Source: Variovorax sp. S12S4 (GTDB lineage: Bacteria; Pseudomonadota; Gammaproteobacteria; Burkholderiales; Burkholderiaceae_C). Taken from it: 64,000 nt of DNA. How positions within the stretch are numbered: position 1 is the first letter of the stretch; each line of letters opens with the position of its first letter. Location of the stretch: the NCBI RefSeq assembly GCF_023195515.1, contig NZ_JALPKR020000002.1:3697001-3761000 (forward strand). Direction: 5' to 3'. Below, piece by piece: positions 62,420-64,000 of the stretch. The notes beneath the pieces were generated by a model, which saw nothing but the letters and a program-made list of their open reading frames with translations, searched no databases and had not been told where the DNA came from. A program made the translations under genes and the position numbers.

Positions 62420-63432
62420 TGCCATGGCCGCCTCCTCGCCCCCGTCGCACACTGCCTGTGCGCCGGGCGGTGGGCAAGGGCGAAGCGGCCGCAGACAACA
62501 ATCCAGAGAGCACGCCTGCCGCAAGGCCCGGCCGTGCTGCCGCAGACCCGATTGCGTTTGCCGAACCGCTAGGCGGCGAGGGCGCGGATGCCCTGACCAT
62601 CTACCTGCGGCAGGTGCGGCGCACGGAACTCTTCACGCCCGAGCAGGAATACCAGGCCGCATGCGCTGCCCGCGCCGGCGACTTTGCAGCGCGGCAATCG
62701 ATGATCGAACACAACCTGCGGCTGGTTGTGAACATCGCCAAGGCGTATCTGGGCCGCGGCGTGCCGCTCTCCGATCTGATCGAGGAAGGCAACCTCGGCC
62801 TGATGCACGCGATCACCAAGTTCGAACCCGAGCGCGGCTTTCGCTTTTCCACCTATGCGACGTGGTGGATCCGGCAATCGGTCGAGCGAGCCGTCATGAC
62901 GCAGGCGCGTGCAATCCGCCTGCCCGTGCAGGTGGTGCGCGAACTGCAGCAGGTGCTGCGGGCCCGCCGCACGCTGGAGGGCGATTCAGACTTCCTGGCG
63001 AACCGGCCCGACGGTGTGCGGGTGGAAGACATCGCCGCATTTCTGGGACGCGAAGTGCAGGCAGTGGCGGAGCTGCTGGCGCTTGCGGAGGCGCCGCGCT
63101 CCCTGGATGGCGGCGACGCGCACGGCGACGAGGGCTTTATCTTGGCCGACACCGTGGCCTCCGACGACGAGCGAAGCAGTCCGACCGACGTGACCCACAC
63201 GCACGAGGTCGAACGCCTGCTCGACCAATGGGTTCATGCGCTCGATGCGCGCGAGCGCGAGGTGCTCGAAGGTCGCTACGGCCTGCATGACCGGGAGCCC
63301 GAAACGCTCGAGGTCCTGAGCGTTCGGCTGGGCCTGACGCGGGAGCGCGTGAGGCAGATCCAGAACGAGGCGCTCGCCAAGATGCGCCGCCAGCTGGTCC
63401 GCTCCGGTGTGGGGCGCGACGCCTTGTTCTAG
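62419..63432 (+). CDS. rpoS: Stationary-phase sigma factor RpoS
   Basis: Alternative sigma factor for general stress and stationary phase, 337 aa. Region 1.2/2 has EHNLRLVVNIAKAYLGRGVPLSDLIEEGNLGLMHA and [21 protein letters not shown], region 3 has LPVQVVRELQQVLRA, and region 4.2 has TLEVLSVRLGLTRERVRQIQNEALAKMRR. The first ATG overlaps the nlpD stop and gives a Pro/Arg-rich head (MPWPPPRPRRTLPVRR); a GTG 13 codons later is an alternative. Promoters inside nlpD probably exist, as in other species, but none was resolved. Confidence 0.95.
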   Translation: MPWPPPRPRRTLPVRRAVGKGEAAADNNPESTPAARPGRAAADPIAFAEPLGGEGADALTIYLRQVRRTELFTPEQEYQAACAARAGDFAARQSMIEHNLRLVVNIAKAYLGRGVPLSDLIEEGNLGLMHAITKFEPERGFRFSTYATWWIRQSVERAVMTQARAIRLPVQVVRELQQVLRARRTLEGDSDFLANRPDGVRVEDIAAFLGREVQAVAELLALAEAPRSLDGGDAHGDEGFILADTVASDDERSSPTDVTHTHEVERLLDQWVHALDAREREVLEGRYGLHDREPETLEVLSVRLGLTRERVRQIQNEALAKMRRQLVRSGVGRDALF

Positions 63433-63484
63433 GCGGCGCCGGCGCAGCCGCGGGAGGCCGGGCCGGCGCTGAGACAATCGGGGG

Positions 63485-64000
63485 ATGACGGAATCCACTG
63501 AAGAAAAGAAAGTCCCCACGAAAGCGGCCGGGAAGACCCCGGCCAGCGCCCCGGACGAATGGCTCAAGGTCGAGTCGCTTGACCTGGACGCGCAGGGCGT
63601 CGCGCACAACGCCGAGGGCATGGTCGTGTTCATCGAGGGCGCCTTGCCCTTCGAGGAAGTGCAGCTCAACGTGCACCGGCGCAAGAACAACTGGGAGCAG
63701 GGCACGGTCACCGCAATCCGGCGTGAATCGTCGCAACGCGTGCGCCCGGGCTGTCCGCATTTCGGGCTGCACACCGGCGCGTGCGGCGGTTGCAAGATGC
63801 AGCATCTGGACGCCGCGGCGCAGGTGGCGGTGAAGCAGCGTGCGCTCGAAGACAACCTGTGGCATCTCGGCAAGGTGCGGCCCGAGAACGTGCTGCGGCC
63901 GATGGAAGGGCCGGCCTGGCACTACCGATACCGCGCCCGGCTCTCGGTGCGCCACGTGGTCAAGAAGGGCACGGTGCTGATCGGGTTTCATGAGCGCAAG
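63485..64000 (+). CDS. rlmD: 23S rRNA (uracil-5-)-methyltransferase RlmD, 5' part
   Basis: AdoMet-dependent RNA methyltransferase for U1939 of 23S rRNA. The first 172 residues are visible and the gene runs off the right edge. The TRAM domain (about 20-75, [35 protein letters not shown]) is followed by the first three ligands of the 4Fe-4S cluster in [19 protein letters not shown] (C-x8-C-x2-C spacing here). Start ATG 63485 lies 52 nt past rpoS. Catalytic motifs lie outside the window. Confidence 0.9.
   Translation, partial: MTESTEEKKVPTKAAGKTPASAPDEWLKVESLDLDAQGVAHNAEGMVVFIEGALPFEEVQLNVHRRKNNWEQGTVTAIRRESSQRVRPGCPHFGLHTGACGGCKMQHLDAAAQVAVKQRALEDNLWHLGKVRPENVLRPMEGPAWHYRYRARLSVRHVVKKGTVLIGFHERK

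Overview
The window is an ordinary chromosomal stretch of a high-GC betaproteobacterium, most likely Comamonadaceae and probably Variovorax or a close relative. The evidence is the lineage markers: a Bug-type tripartite tricarboxylate receptor, a PHB phasin, EF-P with Arg32 plus its EarP rhamnosyltransferase, a very long Lys/Ala-rich N-terminus on RpoD, the hupB / tRNA-Val / ppiD order and the surE-pcm-nlpD-rpoS order. The organism call is inference from gene content. I see no prophage, insertion sequence, CRISPR array or plasmid-type gene.

Layout. 1-3.7 kb: a cecR/ybhG/ybhF-like efflux locus, cut by the left edge. 3.7-7 kb: a cardiolipin synthase, a GST and a short MetE-like methyltransferase. 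7-16.7 kb: an aromatic-acid island on one strand (vanA, vanR, vanB, a LIV-type ABC importer of five genes, a lipoprotein tannase/feruloyl esterase). 16.7-19.4 kb on the other strand: a LysR regulator, an exported metallo-beta-lactamase-fold protein and a DsbA-like oxidoreductase. 19.5-22.7 kb: a HMG-CoA-lyase-like gene, a family III CoA transferase and a Bug receptor. 22.7-25.4 kb: Gdx, HPP-CBS and Bcr/CflA-type membrane proteins. 25.5-30.2 kb: rpoD and dnaG. 30.3-34.3 kb: YihY, an SDR, phasin, an HDAC-like deacetylase and a thioesterase. 34.3-43 kb: stress and housekeeping genes (CsbD, pncB, an ion transporter, a 2-hydroxyacid dehydrogenase, rmuC, MFS, LOG family, enoyl-CoA hydratase). 43-50 kb: efp-earP, an M20 peptidase, uvrC, pgsA and an EamA exporter. 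50-53.2 kb: LysR, a haloacetate-dehalogenase-like hydrolase and a tartrate/D-malate dehydrogenase. 53-58.8 kb: hupB, tRNA-Val, ppiD, small genes, tRNA-His and an H-NS-like protein. 58.9-64 kb: a quinone oxidoreductase, surE-pcm-nlpD-rpoS and the start of rlmD.

How the parts fit. The 7-16.7 kb island reads as one plan: an envelope esterase frees methoxylated aromatic acids, a branched-chain-type ABC system imports them, and VanAB O-demethylates vanillate-type acids under VanR. Two TGTATACA palindromes sit in the divergent promoter region. The 19.5-22.7 kb genes look like uptake, CoA activation and retro-aldol cleavage of a branched dicarboxylate, controlled by the divergent LysR through a perfect 27-bp inverted repeat.

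Quality note. Four genes carry small frame breaks in otherwise well-conserved frames (5' end of vanR, livF, the HMG-CoA-lyase-like gene, and the YbhB-like gene). Four in 64 kb is more than expected for a finished healthy genome and may reflect assembly errors, so these should be resolved before calling the genes dead.
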